From Thinopyrum elongatum (taxonomy: Eukaryota > Streptophyta > Magnoliopsida > Poales > Poaceae): a DNA stretch of 64,000 bases. Location: positions 516,019,207 through 516,083,206 of the forward strand of contig CM022297.1 of assembly GCA_011799875.1 (NCBI GenBank), given 5' to 3'. The notes below the pieces were generated by a model. The model made no database searches. It saw only the letters and a list, made by a program, of their open reading frames with translations, and had not been told where the DNA came from. The position numbers and the translations under genes are program-made. Positions 45,042 to 58,600 of the stretch are shown in pieces; position 1 is the first letter of the stretch, and each line of letters begins with the position of its first letter.

Positions 45042-46402
45042 GTATCGGGTATGGGCACTCCCCTTGGCTTGTGCCAAGCTTGGGGGAGGTGCCCCGGTAT
45101 CGTATCACCTCCACTATCTTTTGTCTTTACTTATCTTAGTTCGATCCATTGTTATCTTTTACTTTAAGATGAATAAAAGTTTAGTTCGATCCTTTCTTTT
45201 CGAGTGTTTGCTTAGTGATCTATCCTTGTAATCGTGTGCAAGATTTATAATAAAGTTTAGTTTGAAGTTTAGTTTTCTTTATTTTCATGTTCAATAAAAA
45301 TAAAGGAAATAAATGAAAAAGATCATATACTAATCTTACGGTAAGTAATGACATCACATAAGGAAGAGTATAAGTAGAAAATCTTATTGGAGATTTACAA
45401 ACATAGCATTGGTCAATAATTCCGCACTAAGTAGAGATACTACTTGTGCATCCAAAACACTTAACCCCAAATCTTGTTTTGAGAGTCCACCATACCTACC
45501 TATGGATTGAGTAAGATCCTTCAAGTAAGTTTTCATCGATGCAAAAAGGTAATAAAAATTGCTTCTAAAAGTGTTGGATCATTTAGTGTAAGAGAAAATT
45601 GAGCGTTGTACGAACTTGTGATGGCAAAGAATAAAAGCGACAGACTGCATAATAAAGGTTGCTATCATAAGGGGCAATATAACGTGAGATTTTTTTGCAC
45701 TAAGAGATTGAGCATACAAACGAAAAGCGCATGGCAACCTCTGCTTCCCTCTGCGAAGGGCCTATCTTTTACCTTTATGTATTTACTTTTATGCAAGAGT
45801 CAAAGTATTTCTCTCTATTCCTTTTTATTTTTCTCTTTTGGCAAGCAACATGTGGTGAGGAAAGATCTAGGCACATATATCCAGTTGGATATGGGAAGCA
45901 TGAGTTATTATTGTTCACATCACCCTTGAGGTGAATATGTTGGGTGGCGAAAACTATAAGCCCCTAACTTTCTATGTGTCCGGTTGAAACTTTTTGCTCA
46001 TGTGTATGATGTGAGTGTTAGCAATCATAGAAGACTATATGATGGTTGAGTATGTGGACTTGCCAAAAAGGCTCCGATACATGACCCTTCCTGAAAATAT
46101 GATGAATTGTAGTTGCAAAGTTGACTGAGAACATAGTTTGTTGGTTTTCAATAGAGTTTATGCCTTATACTTCGATGTTGTGATGAATTGTTACTTGTTC
46201 ATGAGAAGTCTATGATAGAAGTTATATGATAAAAGTTCTATGATAAAGTTTTATGTTAAAGTTTGTTGCTGTTACAATAATATACATGATGCTTCTATGT
46301 CCGTATTTTGTTTTTATCGACACCTCTCTCACTAAGCATGTGGACATGTTTTTCGATTTCGGTTTTCGCTTGAGGACAAGCGAGGTCTAAGCTTGGGGGA
46401 GT
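45042..46402 (+). other. Element B: 3' non-coding region with two polypurine tracts
   Basis: CTTGGGGGAGGT at 45079-45090 and CTTGGGGGAGT at 46392-46402; the latter abuts the 3' LTR. The 1.3 kb between them is AT-rich and shows no supported gene. Confidence 0.65.
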
Positions 46403-47691
46403 TGATACGTCCATTTTGCATCATGTTTTCCTACCGTTATTTACATTGTTTTTATGTATAATAATGCTTTTTGGAGTAATTCTAATGCCTTTTCTCTATG
46501 CAAGGTTCACACAAAGAGGGAGAATACCGGCAGCTGGAATTCTGGACCTGAAAAAGCTACGTCAGGCCACCTATTCTGCACAACTCCAAATGAGCTGAAA
46601 CTTCACGGAGAATTTTTATGGAATATATAAGAATTATTGTAGAAAATAAGTACCAGAGGGGGCCCACCAGGTGGGCACAACCCACCTGGGCGCGCCAGGG
46701 AGCCCTGGCGCGCCCTGGTGGGTTGTGCCCTCCTCGGCCCACCTCAGGTGCCCCTCTTCTTGTATATAAGTCATTTTGACCTAGAAAAAAAAAGGAGAGG
46801 ACTTTCGAGACGAAGCGCCGCCGTCTCGAGGAGGAACTTGGGCAGGAGCACTTTTCCCCTCCGGCGGAGCGATTTCGCCGGGGAAACTTCCCTCCCAGAG
46901 GGGGAAATCATCGTCATCGTCATCACCAATAACTCTCCGATCTTGGGGAGGGCAATCTCCATCAACATCTTCAACAGCACCATCTCCTCTCCAACCCTAG
47001 TTCATCTCTTGTGTTCAATCTTTGTACCAGAACCTTAGATTGGTGCTTGTGGGTGACTAGTAGTGTTGATTACACCTTGTAGTTGATTACTATATGGTTT
47101 ATTTGGTGGAAGATTATAAGTTCAGATCCATTATGCTATTTAATACCCCTCTGATCTTGAGCATGAGTATCATTTGTGAGTAGTTACTTTTGTTCTTGAG
47201 GTCACGGGAGAAATCTTGTTGCAAGTAATCATGTGAACTTGATATGTGTTCGATATTTTGATAGTATGTATGTTGTGATTCCCTTAGTGGTGTCATGTGA
47301 ACGTCGACTACATGACACTTCACCATATTTGGGCCTAAGGGAATGTATTGTGGAGTAGTTATTAGATGATGGGTTGCCAGAGTGACAGAAGCTTAAACCC
47401 TAGTTTATGCGCTATTCCGTAAGGGACTGATTTGGATCCAAAAGTTTAATGCTATGGTTAGATTTATTCTTAATACTTTTCTCGTAGTTGCGGATGCTTG
47501 AGAGGGGGTTAATCATAAGTAGGAGGCTTGTTCAAGTAAGAACTGCACCTAAGCACCGGTCCACCCACATATCAAATTATCAAAGTAGCGAACACAAATC
47601 AAACCAACATGATGAAAGTGACTGGATGAAATTACCATGTACACTCAAGAACGCTTTGCTTATCATAAGAGACTGTTTTGGCCTGTCCAAT
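46403..47691 (+). repeat. 3' LTR of element B, first part
   Basis: Starts TGATACGTCC; TATA box at 46763-46769. It is interrupted at 47691 by a 4.1-kb insertion and resumes at 51798-52025. Confidence 0.9.
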
Positions 47692-50600
47692 TGTAATACC
47701 CCTGTGTAATAAGCACTGTGACATAATGATAATCATGCCAAGTCATACCCATTTGCAATGCTAGATCACAGTGGTTAAACACTTCATTTCAAATTCCTCT
47801 CTGAAATAAATTCAAATTCAAAGTGAAAATAAAAGTTGTTCCAAAGTGGAAACTAAAATGTTCATAATGTTGCAAATAATCCCAAGGCAATTATAAAATA
47901 GAAACCAATATTTTTGGAACTCACAAAAATGCCCCTGGACTTTAAACAGTAGTCCAGCAGCATTAATCCGTCTCTTTTCAATTTCTAAAAAAATATCTAA
48001 CCTATTTATTTGGCCTCCAAACTTTTGCCGGCAGAGCCAAATATTACCAAGAAATATTGGGGCTTAGTCCCACTTCTTTCTAAAATATTTGGTGGCCCAC
48101 AGAAATCATTTTCTACCTCTGTTAAATAAGTAAAAGAAAAACAGAAACAGAAATAAAGAAAAAGTCCAGAGGCCACTTACCTGGCAGGCCCAGCAGTGCA
48201 TAGCACCTGGAGGCCCAGCCCATCAACCGAGTCGCCTCCCTCCTCCGTCGCCGTGTCGCCACCGCACGCGCCCGAGCTGGCGATCCGCCACGCGCCGGCC
48301 ATCCGTGCCTCCCCGACGAGGTTAAGGGCTACCCCGAGCCTCTCCTCTCCCCCTGGAACACTAGATTCCCCTCCATTTTCCCCCTGCCCCGTCTGTCTCG
48401 ATCTGGACTAGAGCCGAGCGCCACCGTCGCCGTGACCTCGACGTAGGCGAGGCCACCGAGCTCCCCCTGCCCTCTTGTCGAGTCCTTCCGCTCCGCCGTT
48501 GTCTTCCGCATCGCCTGCTACTGCTGGGTCAAGCTGGGAGCCGCGGTGGCGAGCGTCTCGAGCTCGTCTTCTTCCTCAGCTCCGGCAAGTTCTTCCGACG
48601 AATTCGCCGCCTCTGTTGCTCCTAATCCGTCGCCGGGCCATCTTGCGCCTGCTCGGTGAGCTTCTCCCCCTCTTCCCTCTTTTCCCGGGCCTTTTCCATG
48701 CTCGTAGCTGTCGTTTTCGACAAGGCCGAACTCACCGCCGTAGCTGTGCCCGCCGCCGTAGCCATTGCTGCCGCAGCTCGTGTCCAAGCTCGCTACCGAG
48801 CTCCTGGAGCTCCAAGAAGCCCAGCGAGCCCCCGCGCGCGTTTCCTCGTTCTCCCTAGTGCCGATCCCGAGCGCGACCGAACTCCAGCGTCCGCCATGGT
48901 GGTCGCCGTCGATGTTATAGCCCTCCCCGTGGCAAACCGAGCCCACTGGCGTGCGTGGGATCGAGTGGCCATTCCAGAGCACTTAATCGCGCCCAAAATG
49001 ACGCACCACAGACAAAACCCGGGCTCGCCGGAGTTGTCACCGTCATTTCGGCTCGCCGGAGAGCTCCGGTGGCCGGCGTCCGATGTGGACGGCCGGGCCC
49101 CACCTTTGAGCCACTGACTGCGGGCCCCCGCGGGCCCCTTTGCCCTGTTGACCGGGTCAACGTCAGATTACTGTTCACCCATGGACGCTGACGTGTGGGC
49201 CCGTGCGACTAATTAACTATTTTGACTAGCTAATTAACCCAGTCAGATTAGCTGAGGCACTGACAGTAGGGCCCCACCTACTAATTAACCCTGTTAGTTT
49301 GTTTTAATCCTCTGTTAAACCCAGAGAGGCTGACAGGTGGGCCCCACCTGTCAGTTTGACCCAGTTAGCAGCCCAGCTGATGGCTGACGCATCGCTGATG
49401 TCATGCTGATGCAGTAATCCTTTCTCTGTTATTTAAATAATTTCAGAAAATAGTTTAAAACTCTGAAGAATTCGTAACTTTCAAACCGTAGCTCGGATCG
49501 AAAAACTTTCTACATGAAAGTTGCTCAGAACAACGAGACGAATCCAAACATGCAGTCCGTTCGTCTGCCACACGTCCCTAACTATCCGAACATGGAACCG
49601 TCCCCCTTCGGTCATCTGTCTGACAAATGTACTGAACCGGGAAAACACTCCTGGATGGTTTCCCCCTTCCTCGGTGACGTGCAACCATACGTTAGGACAC
49701 ATCCGGCACTGCACATTGTCATGTCATGCTCTTGTTTGCTTTATATTTACTGTTTCCTCCCCCTCTTCTCTCTTGATAGAGCCCCGGAGGCCGACGCAGC
49801 TCCGGAGATTGACGACCCCTGACGACCTTGCCTTTGCCACAGAGCAACCAGGCAAGCCCCCCCCCCCCTTTGATCATCCCGATATCGCCTATTCTATTTT
49901 CTCATGCTTGCATTAGATTTTGCTATTATAAATGATTGCTCCTATTCTGCTGCATAGCCTGTTTATTGTAACCTGCTGTTGATACCTTCCTGTTCATCCT
50001 AAACTGTTTAGAATAGACTGGGTAGAGCCCCATCAGTGACCCCCCACTTATCCCGACTGCCCCGCTGGAGTATCAGAAGACCCGACCAATGGGATCGAAG
50101 ACCAGGACCCGGCACCGCACCTCACTTCCCCCTTAGTTGCTCGACACTACTGGGTTACTATCAAGTGCCGAGGGTGATACCTCGTCAGCACTTCTGATGA
50201 TAACCTTGTAGGTTAGTTAATCGGTCGTGGTCAGAGAGGGTGATTCCTCCTACACCACCCCCGATAACGACGAAGTCGTGCCACACCTCAAGTGTGGACC
50301 TCGAGGGTGATTCCTCCTACGTCCACCTTGATATTACATCAGGTGGGAGTTCAACGAGGGTGATGCCTCGGATTCCCCCTTGATATGGTAGCCACACGGA
50401 TGTCTTACATAACTGATGATACTGCTACTTGGTAATGCGGGCCGACCCTGAGGGGTACCCGCGAATGATGGATAGTTACCCGTGAGTTATTTTACGAGGC
50501 GCGGCCGGGCATTCTTAGCCCTTGAAGCAAGTCCTCGAGACGGGGCGACGGGGTCACATCGATCGCGAGTCTCTGCTTGTTACCGCAAGCCCCTAGTCCT

Positions 50601-51797
50601 CTAACGATTTGGATATTTGATCCGAGCCGGCCTATGGTCGAATAGCACTAACCATCACGTGGGAAGAGTTATGGGCACTCTGCATCGTAGCATCAGCCGA
50701 AAGCTCTGTCAGACGTCCAGTTCAGCATCGCGGCACGGCTGGGCCGGCGCCATCCTGAGGGGTGGTACCTGGATCCGCGTGTGCGCAACGACCCGGAGGG
50801 CGAGGGGCGATGGCCCAAGACCCCCTTGCGCTTAGGAGGTAGACCGGCGGGGACCTCTCTGCTGAGCTATAGGTAGGGTTGCGGTGTATCGTTTGGCCGA
50901 GGCCGGGCATGACCCAGAAAAGTGTGTCCGGCCGGAGTTAATCGAGCGTGATGGGTAAGTTGGTGCACCCCTGCAGGGAAGAACACATCTATCGATAGCC
51001 GGTCCTACGGTAAAGGACACTCGGGGTTGTATCCCGATTGGTACAACTAGAACTTGAGATGGTACCTGGATATGTGGCTCCGGGATCGCTTTCTCGCAGG
51101 GAGTCGAGAAAGGATCTCTGGGCGAGACCGTTACTTGATACTACTACTACTTTACATTATGCTATACTGTACTCTTCTAATGCTGCAAGATCGTTGAAGA
51201 TGTTTGAAGTTGCTGAAGATGCTAGTCTTCGATAGGACTAGGTTTTCTCTCTATTCTGGCATTTTCTGCAGCCCAGTCCACATAAACAGCCTTCCTTTGA
51301 AAATGTTGCATATGTAGTGTAGATCCTTGCTTGCTGAGTACTTCCGAGTACTCACGGTTGCTTTGCTTTCTTTTTCTCCCCATACCAGTTTGTCGTGACC
51401 AGATGACGGAGCCCCTGAGAACGCTGCCCCGCCGATGACTACTTCTACCACCCCGAGGATGGCTACTACTTCGAGATGGCTGACGACCAGGAGTAGGTTC
51501 GGAGGGTCCTAGGCAGGAGGCCTACGCCTTTCGATCGTAGCTTTTGTTTTGCCCCGCCTTCTTAGGGCTTCTCTGTCTTTCTTTTTATATCTGTACTCAG
51601 ATATCTGATGCTTCCGCTGACGCTTGTATGCCATCGAGCTATGTATTCGAGCCCTCGAGGCCCTGGCTTGTAATATAAAGCTTGTATGACTTTATTTATG
51701 TTTTAGAGTTGTGTTGTGATATCTTCAAGTGAGTCCTTAGGCTTGATCGTGTGCATATGCGTGTATGATTAGTGCACGATTAAGCCGGGGCGTCTCA
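47692..51797 (+). mobile_element. Solo-LTR-like insertion, 4.1 kb, Sukkula-like
   Basis: Starts TGTAATACCCC and ends GGGGCGTCTCA, inside the B 3' LTR. The flanking 5-mers CCAAT (47687-47691) and CCTTT (51798-51802) match at three of five positions, so the TSD is degenerate. There is no PBS, pol or second LTR. Length and ends recall the long LTR of the non-autonomous Sukkula family. GC-rich stretches at 48200-49190 and 50700-50960 are open in several frames by composition. A run of C lies at about 49858-49869. No gene is supported. Confidence 0.65.
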
Positions 51798-52025
51798 CCT
51801 TTGCCTCAAAAAGATTGGGCTACCTTGCTGCATTTTTGCTACCGTTACCGTTACTTGCTCGTTAGAAATTATCTTGCTATCAAACTACTCGTTACTTATA
51901 ATTTCAGTGTTTGCAGAGAATACCTTGCTGAAAACTACTTGTCATTTCCTTCTGCTCCTCGTTGGGTTCGACACTCTTACTTATCGAAAGGACTACGATT
52001 GATTCCCTATACTTGTGGGTCATCA
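51798..52025 (+). repeat. 3' LTR of element B, last part
   Basis: TTTGCCTCAAAAAGATTGGG to GGGTCATCA matches the end of the 5' LTR (28375-28598), followed by the TSD ATGCC. Confidence 0.9.
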
Positions 52026-52539
52026 ATGCCGCATCACCTCATCCGTAAAGCACATAGGGTGAGCGGCGCCTCTCACCCGGGCTACGTCGCGCCGGAGATC
52101 GGCTGCCATCTAGGCCTAGTGCTACTCCCGAATTCTATCATTCCGGTCTCGCCAAGCTTGGTATCCGTCCCATCCAGCAGGAGTGTACCTTCTAGATCTG
52201 TAAATGGATCTTGTCTGACCTGCTTTCGTGGCTAGGTCGTGTCGTAGATCATATACGTACTCTGGCTGCGCCGTCTCCTTGCCTCTTCGGCGAGGAGGAG
52301 CGGGCGGGTATTCGACCTCACCAGCCGGTCTATCCCGTCCTCGAGGGGGCGGTCGGGCTGATCTGCCTGAGTATATCTTGGGGGTGCGGGCTCAAGAGCC
52401 TCGTCGTCGAATTGTGGCAGCAGTTTGCGCTTGGGATAGCTTTTGGTTTGTCGCTCATAGCCATACCTTTCTTCGGCCGCTAGGACTTTTGTCCATCTGT
52501 CGTTGAGGGTGTCTTGTTCGGCTTTTAGCTGTTGCTGCT
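52026..52539 (-). pseudogene. gag: Element C: gag, N-terminal part
   Basis: The minus strand reads as a Gln/Arg/Glu-rich gag start (QLKAEQDTLNDRW, AAEERYGYERQ, then RPLLLAEEARRRR) with a stop near 52232. It continues across the TSD of B into the gag core at 27075. Its 5' end is cut by the LTR at 52540, and the LTR-flanking 5-mer here is CTGCT (52535-52539). Confidence 0.6.
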
Positions 52540-53151
52540 TGATACGTCTCCAACGTATCTATAATTTTTTATTGTTCCATGATATTATATTATCTGTTTT
52601 GGATGTTTTATATGCATCAATATGCTATTTTATATTATTTTTGGGACTAACCTATTAACCTAGAGCCCAGTACCAGTTTTTGTTTTTCCTTGTTTTCGAG
52701 CCTCGCAGAAAAGGAATACCAAACGGAGTCCAAACAGAATAAAACTTCACGATGATTTTTCTTGGACCAGAAGATACCCAGGGGACTTGGCGTCCAAGTC
52801 AGAAGAGCCACGAGGCGGCGGCAAGGGTGGAGGGCGTGCCCTAGGGGGGGCGCCCTTCTACCTTGTGGGCCCCTCAGTGACTTCCTGACCTAGGTCTTCC
52901 TCCTATATATTCACAAATATTCCAGAACCACCAGAGGCATCCACGAAAATACTTTTCCACCGCCACAACCTTCTGTTCCTGTGAGATCCCATCTTGGGGC
53001 CTTTTCCGGCATTCTGCCGGAGGGGGAATCGATCACAGAGGGCTTCTACATCAACTCTATTGCCCTTCCGATGAAGCATGAGTAGTTTACCTCAGACCTA
53101 TGGGTCAATAGCTAGTAGCTAGATGGCTTCTTCTCTCTCTTTGATCTTCAA
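52540..53151 (+). repeat. LTR D (Gypsy family different from A and B), first part
   Basis: Starts TGATACGTCTCCAACG, a start I recognise from abundant Triticeae Gypsy LTRs. TATA-like TATATAT at 52914-52920. It is interrupted after GATCTTCAA by the Helitron and resumes with TACAATG at 62510. Confidence 0.8.
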
Positions 53152-53163
53152 CTAGTAAATGTG

Positions 53164-53181
53164 CCCGTGCGTTGCACTGGG
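53164..53181 (-). other. Terminal hairpin of the Helitron
   Basis: CCCGTGCGTTGCACTGGG on the plus strand folds with GTGC pairing GCAC, and CCC with GGG across one extra base. It lies just inside the CTAG terminus, where Helitron 3' hairpins sit. Confidence 0.75.
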
Positions 53182-54933
53182 AGAAAAAGTATCCTCAGAC
53201 GCACTTAGCGACATGTCTGTGTTGCAATTTCTCCTCTTCGATATCATCGTCCATGGTTTTCGTTTTGTCCACCTATTCACGACGAACGTGATCAATCTCA
53301 AGCCAATGAGTTTTGTGTTCACTTGTTATAATAACAAACATGCACGTACGTTGCAATAGAAGAAAAATTTATTGCACTTGCATGGACCAATTGGTATGGC
53401 CGCCTAATACACAAATGATGATTTTCTTTATCACCCTCGTCAATTATTTCCAACATGAATAATAATTATGATTTCAGCCAAACCAGATTTGCAAAACAAC
53501 TAACATGTATGTATTATTTGGTTTGTCGCTAGCCCGGGGAACGAATAATCAATGATTGCTTTACTAACATAACATGGCGATGGTCGCGTAGACTTGATCG
53601 ACACCCGCCCGCCGTCCTTCCCCACAGCCCCTCAGACACCACCACTGCCTAGGGGCTCGACTTCAACCATGCTCTCAACGTGCCCCTTACCATCAGCCAC
53701 CGATACAACTCTTGAAGGCAAAAAAAAAAAACCTTATTGGCACACACAATGAGAAATCGCAAACAAAAATATTAATGTTGATATGATGTGTTGAAGGAGA
53801 TGTTTGATGTTGAATAAGTCACTTGGCTATTTTGGATGATGAAATACTTTTGTTGATCCAGTTTTGTTGGTTAACCTACAAATGTCTTGTATCATACGCA
53901 AAGCTACAATTGCAGACTTTTTTTTTTCTTACACGAGAGTCAAAAAGTCAGTAATAGATCCCGGCAAAAAAAAGTCAGTAATATATGACAAACAGATTTA
54001 TTTTGGTAGTTGCGAAATATAATTTTCAGCTCCAACAGTAACAATGAAAATAACATCTTTCAATAAATATTGGATATGATATTCTGCAGCGGCTAAATAT
54101 ATGGACATGAACCCAAGAGAATTCATGATCATCCTGAACAAAAAATCATTATATATTGACTGAATACCATTGCTACAGACCTCATTTCACTACTAATTTT
54201 GCTGACAACATAATACCTCGTGTAGTAAAAAAACTCAAATTTACAGAAATTTTTTCCTGGTCTTGCAACTTTAATTATCCATGAACTGTACCTCGCCCAA
54301 AAGTTCAGCCAAATGTAGTTTTTTTTCAGATGTGTGGATGGCCTCTAGAACACGTAATACTTGCTTCAAGAGATAGTACTTAACACTCGAGCATGTACAA
54401 TTTAATTCACCAATATAGCAATTCAATATTTTCAATCTCTGAAACCTACGCACCCAAATATATATCTTTCAGACCAGATTAGGGAGAAGTGTACTTTTTA
54501 TGGCTGTAAATGTAAATTTTCCAGAATAATTTGGGAAAGGCTAATGATAAGGCTCCATTAGCTAGCTAACCGGATTCTTTTCAGCTATGATAAGAAAGCA
54601 AGAGAAATAGGAAGGGAACCTAGATGGGGCTGGCTTTAAACTCCCCGATGGAAAGTCACACGAAAGAGATAGAGGAAGGAAATCTTACAATCCCACCAAG
54701 TCCAGTTTATGGTACTATCTAGAGTGAGCAATTAAAAGAATGCCACTTTTTCAATTGATTTTGTTTATTATGGGTTCAACAGAAAGTAGTTCAAGCCAAG
54801 TGAAACTTAAAGCAAGGTGGCTTTTGGGTCTACAAAGTTGTTTGTCGACTCTTTTCAGGTTAGTGCAGTAGTCGGAAAAAATCGGCAGACAGTGTATTGA
54901 ACATATAAAGCCTCAAGAAGTGCTAGGCAGGAC
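53182..54933. other. Helitron interior, 3'-side filler
   Basis: AT-rich sequence without a supported gene on either strand. No transposase or helicase motif is found. Confidence 0.5.
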
Positions 54934-55001
54934 CAGGCCAGCCACGTCACCCCTAATTCGCTATGAACAGGCCAGCCACGTCACCCCTAATTCGCTATGA
55001 A
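54934..55001. repeat. 34-bp tandem duplication
   Basis: Two identical copies of a unit starting CAGGCCAGCCACGTCACCCC at 54934 and 54968, just upstream of the gene-like segment. Confidence 0.9.
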
Positions 55002-55063
55002 CAGTATTGCTGCCACCGCTTTTGTGTGCCGCCGAGGGCATTTTGGTCTTTTTACGTGCAGGG

Positions 55064-55619
55064 TATAAATCACAGCGTGGAGAAGCAGGCAGCGACACCC
55101 CACGCGCGTGCACCTCCTTAACCCTAGCCGTCTCCCCACCTCAGCCCGGCTCCCCCCTCGTCTTCATCCCCTCCCTCTCTTTCTCTCTCCCCCGCCGCCA
55201 CCGTCGACCCCCACGGCTTGCTGGCCGGCTGCGTGGCGCGCCCGTGCTGTACTGCCGGAAGAGCTCTATCCGGAGGAGTACGAGGAGGCACGTGTTCCGC
55301 CGGCGCTGGCCAGGCTCCTGACCGACGGGCTCGCCGGGTCGCCGCCCCTCACGCCGCGCCGTCTAGGGGACCCCTCAGGGATGCTGCCCGTGCGGCGGGG
55401 ACGTCCGCGGCGGCGCGGGATGGGGACCGAGAGGCGGGGCCTGTGATGCGTTCCGGTCGAGGGATTAGTCGGGCTGGCGCGGGATCTGAGCCGCCGTCGA
55501 TGGATTTCTCACTGCTTGGCTACCTGTTGCTTTGGATCCGGTATGATCCCCATCTCTCTCTCTCTCTCTGTTTGTGCACGCGCGTGCGCGCAGTTCACAC
55601 CCTTGAACCCAAACCCTAA
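55064..55619 (+). pseudogene. Captured gene-like fragment in the Helitron
   Basis: TATAAAT at 55064-55070 is followed by a leader with an AACCCTAGCCG telo-box-like word, a CT-rich stretch, and a GC-rich exon-like segment to about 55440. Three frames stay open by composition; the best one reads LPEELYPEEYEEARVPPALA but has no ATG upstream. A CT microsatellite stands at about 55553-55570. This looks like a host promoter and first exon picked up by the Helitron, but I recognise no protein. Confidence 0.4.
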
Positions 55620-58600
55620 AACTTAGTCCTGAAATATTCAGACTATATTTACTGAACTGTTTCAGTGTTGGTTTACTTGAATGATACTTGCTCCATTGTT
55701 GTGTTTAATCATATTGTCCAATCTTAGCATATGCTATGCTCGCCAAGTTCAACCATCAATATCTAATTTCTCATCTGATTTTGACACCTTGATCTTCTGC
55801 AGTTTTGTTTCAAGGGATCTGTAATTGAGCTTTCGAGGGAATCAAACCACGTTCTTAAAATAAGCAGTAAGTCATTTTGTTTACGCTTCCCAATTTGTAC
55901 ATGATTTGCCATTTATGCAAGTATTGTTATGGTAAATATTCCATCTTCAATCCATGTTTGTGAAGTGACATTGTGCAAAAAAATCCATGTAAAATATATT
56001 TTGGGATGAATTGGTATAGTTAATTAGTTATCTGCAGCGCCAAGTACCATGACATGATATATAGCTTTGTTTGCCAGTTGTGTTCAAGAACCCATTCGCT
56101 GGTTTGTACAATATATGTACCCTTATTTGTCTCAACTTTATCAATTTTAGTTTGTGTTTTCTGCGGCGCAGAACACAGTTCAAGGCAGGGCTGTGTCAAA
56201 GATGCGTGTCAAATAATTAAGTTGATTGAAATATCAAACTTTGGGTGCTGTCTTCTTGGTCCTGTATATATGACTGGCTGATACAAAATCTGGACAGTTC
56301 TGTCATGCCTTTTTTCTTCACATCTGCCTTTCATGAATTTACTAAAGCTTTTTTTACTTGATCTTCTGTGCAGCTACGTTTATTCAGGTTATAGGGCCTC
56401 TATAGGAAACGTAATAATCTGAATTCCTAAGTAAATATAACAACTCCAGTGTGATTTTCTTGCTTAAATTTGCCATTCTGAATTCCTAAGTATTTATAAC
56501 AACTCAAGTGTATCCATATAGTAAGATATGACATAGATTTTCTTCTTACTTGGATCTTTTGCCATGTAAAGTAGGTTGTCTTTGAGTCGCTGTTGTGCTA
56601 CTTCTAGGCATGAACATAATGGCCTCCTCTTATTGCGAACCACACTATGTTGGCTTCTGATTTCTACTGTAATGGATTATTTACTATGGACAAATATGAC
56701 AACATTCATTTGGAGCACCGTTTCTTGAGGCTATGTCTCTTCTACAGGTATGACATTATCGTTGGAACGTATACTATGTCTATTTGATATATCTATGAAT
56801 ATATCCTTCCAGAGAATACTTGTTTTTGTATTATATACTGGATGGAAATAATTTCTTGCTTATTGTTTATGTATGCCCAAACCAATGGTAGCTGCTTATT
56901 GTTTATGTATGCCCAAACCAATGGTACCTGCTTACTGATAAAGGAAAGGTGTAATATATGTGTTATAGAATCCAACAGATCACCTGCTTACTGTTTATAT
57001 ATGCAAAGAGTAATGCTTGTTGCCACTTATAATAAAGGGAAGTTAACTAGCAAATAAATAATCTATGGGTTGCAGAATCCAGTAGACCATGTGCTTACTG
57101 TTTTCATACATGGCCGTCTACTGCTTCTTATTTCTTTGTAAGCTTCTGATTCCAACTATGATGTGCTTCAAGGTTGATCGTCCGGCTAGGTAGTAGGTTG
57201 ATTTCTCTCGTTTGGTTGGCTTGTTATCTGCTGCTTTACCTAACAATGTTTGTGCTTGCTCTTTACAGCTCTCTATTAAACACGGTCTGTCAATGTAGGT
57301 TTCTAATTCATTTTATTCTACAGGTCTTGTTGTACTTGCATTGCCTTGCCTTTTTATCTGCTGCTCTGTTGGCTGGGCGACTACTTCTGCTGCTATATTG
57401 ATTATTGTCGCCTCTTTCTCCATTGTAAGGTGTTGTGTTCAGTCCAGCGCCGTGCCTACGGCACAAATTCGTTGGCCTGAACAACGCTCCCGGCGCCGTG
57501 GATGCACTCGCCAGCAAGCTCAGGCCAAGGGATACATGATATCGGTACTTTTTATAACTGATCCATGTTCTTGGAATACTTTATTTTATTTCATTAATAA
57601 GCAAGGGTGGATGGTGGCTTGCAGTGTGCTTGTACTAAAAAAGGTGTTCTGCAACCGTTTGCTTGCCTGACAATGGAGTATTCTCTTGGATTCTGCTGAA
57701 AACAAAAGTTAGTTCTTTTAGCATGTGTAATGTTTGATTTTTCTACTTTTGTATGAATATATTTCTAATAGCCAAAAGTAGTGCCTCCAATTTTTAACTT
57801 TGAACCATGTGCCCTGTTTGAACCAGCACAACAGGATGGTCTTGTGATATTATTAGGTACAAAGAATGTGTTGGTAAAACCTTTTTTGCTTTATCTTGTT
57901 TAATCGGTTCACCTTCTAGAAGGAAGTTGATTATCCTATATCTCATGATTTTTATTGGATACCTCCTTTGATGGGAGATCTCTTTACCCATCTTTTATTG
58001 CTTGCAGTTGCAATGGTTGTGTGGCTCTTCGTGTGTTCAATAGAAACTAGCATTCAACATTGCTATTCTGAGATGGTTTAATATGTAACAGGAAAATACC
58101 ATAGGTCGAAGGAAATAGTTGTAAGTGAGAGCAAGGTATCCCTTATCTTCGTATTTGTGTTCCTTTCTTAAAGTATTGCTTTGTCGCATTATTTAGAATA
58201 TAGTAATCAGGATGTGTACTGAAGATTTAAGGCCCTTATCGTGCTAGGTGTCAGCATGAGGTTTGCATTTTGGGTGCTAATTGTCTGGAAAAAAAACAGA
58301 TTGAGTTTGTTATGATGATGTTGATTATGATTATGGTTGGTATGATTATAACTGCATGGTACAACTATGTATTCTGAGATATCATATTACCAGTGAATGG
58401 TGTAGGGTTATTCATGGGGTGTTTACATAATGGTAGAGTGTATAAAGTCTGCAAAATATGAGTTCCAAAATTAATCGTAGGCTTGTTGAAGCATCATCAG
58501 GATAAATTCATAAAATGGATGCTTACTGAAAAGAAAGTCACCATTACAATGTGATTTCCATCTATCATCTTCACTTGAGTTTATTCTCCTAGATCCCTAT

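Larger units (their letters stand above)
27081..52025 (+). mobile_element. Gypsy element B (Athila-like), complete but with three nested insertions
   Basis: Two LTRs (27081-28598 and 46403-52025, the latter interrupted), a perfect 5-bp TSD (ATGCC), gag, protease, RT, RNase H, integrase, a small 3' ORF and a polypurine tract. Nested insertions are 29011-35997, 38717-42625 and 47692-51797. Without them and their TSD copies the element is about 11.9 kb. It belongs to the same family as A and points the other way, 4.2 kb apart, both inside C. Confidence 0.9.

Noticed and set aside
48196..49190. GC-rich ORFs of 60-154 codons in the 4.1-kb insertion
   Set aside because: Same reason: composition-driven frames on both strands of an LTR.
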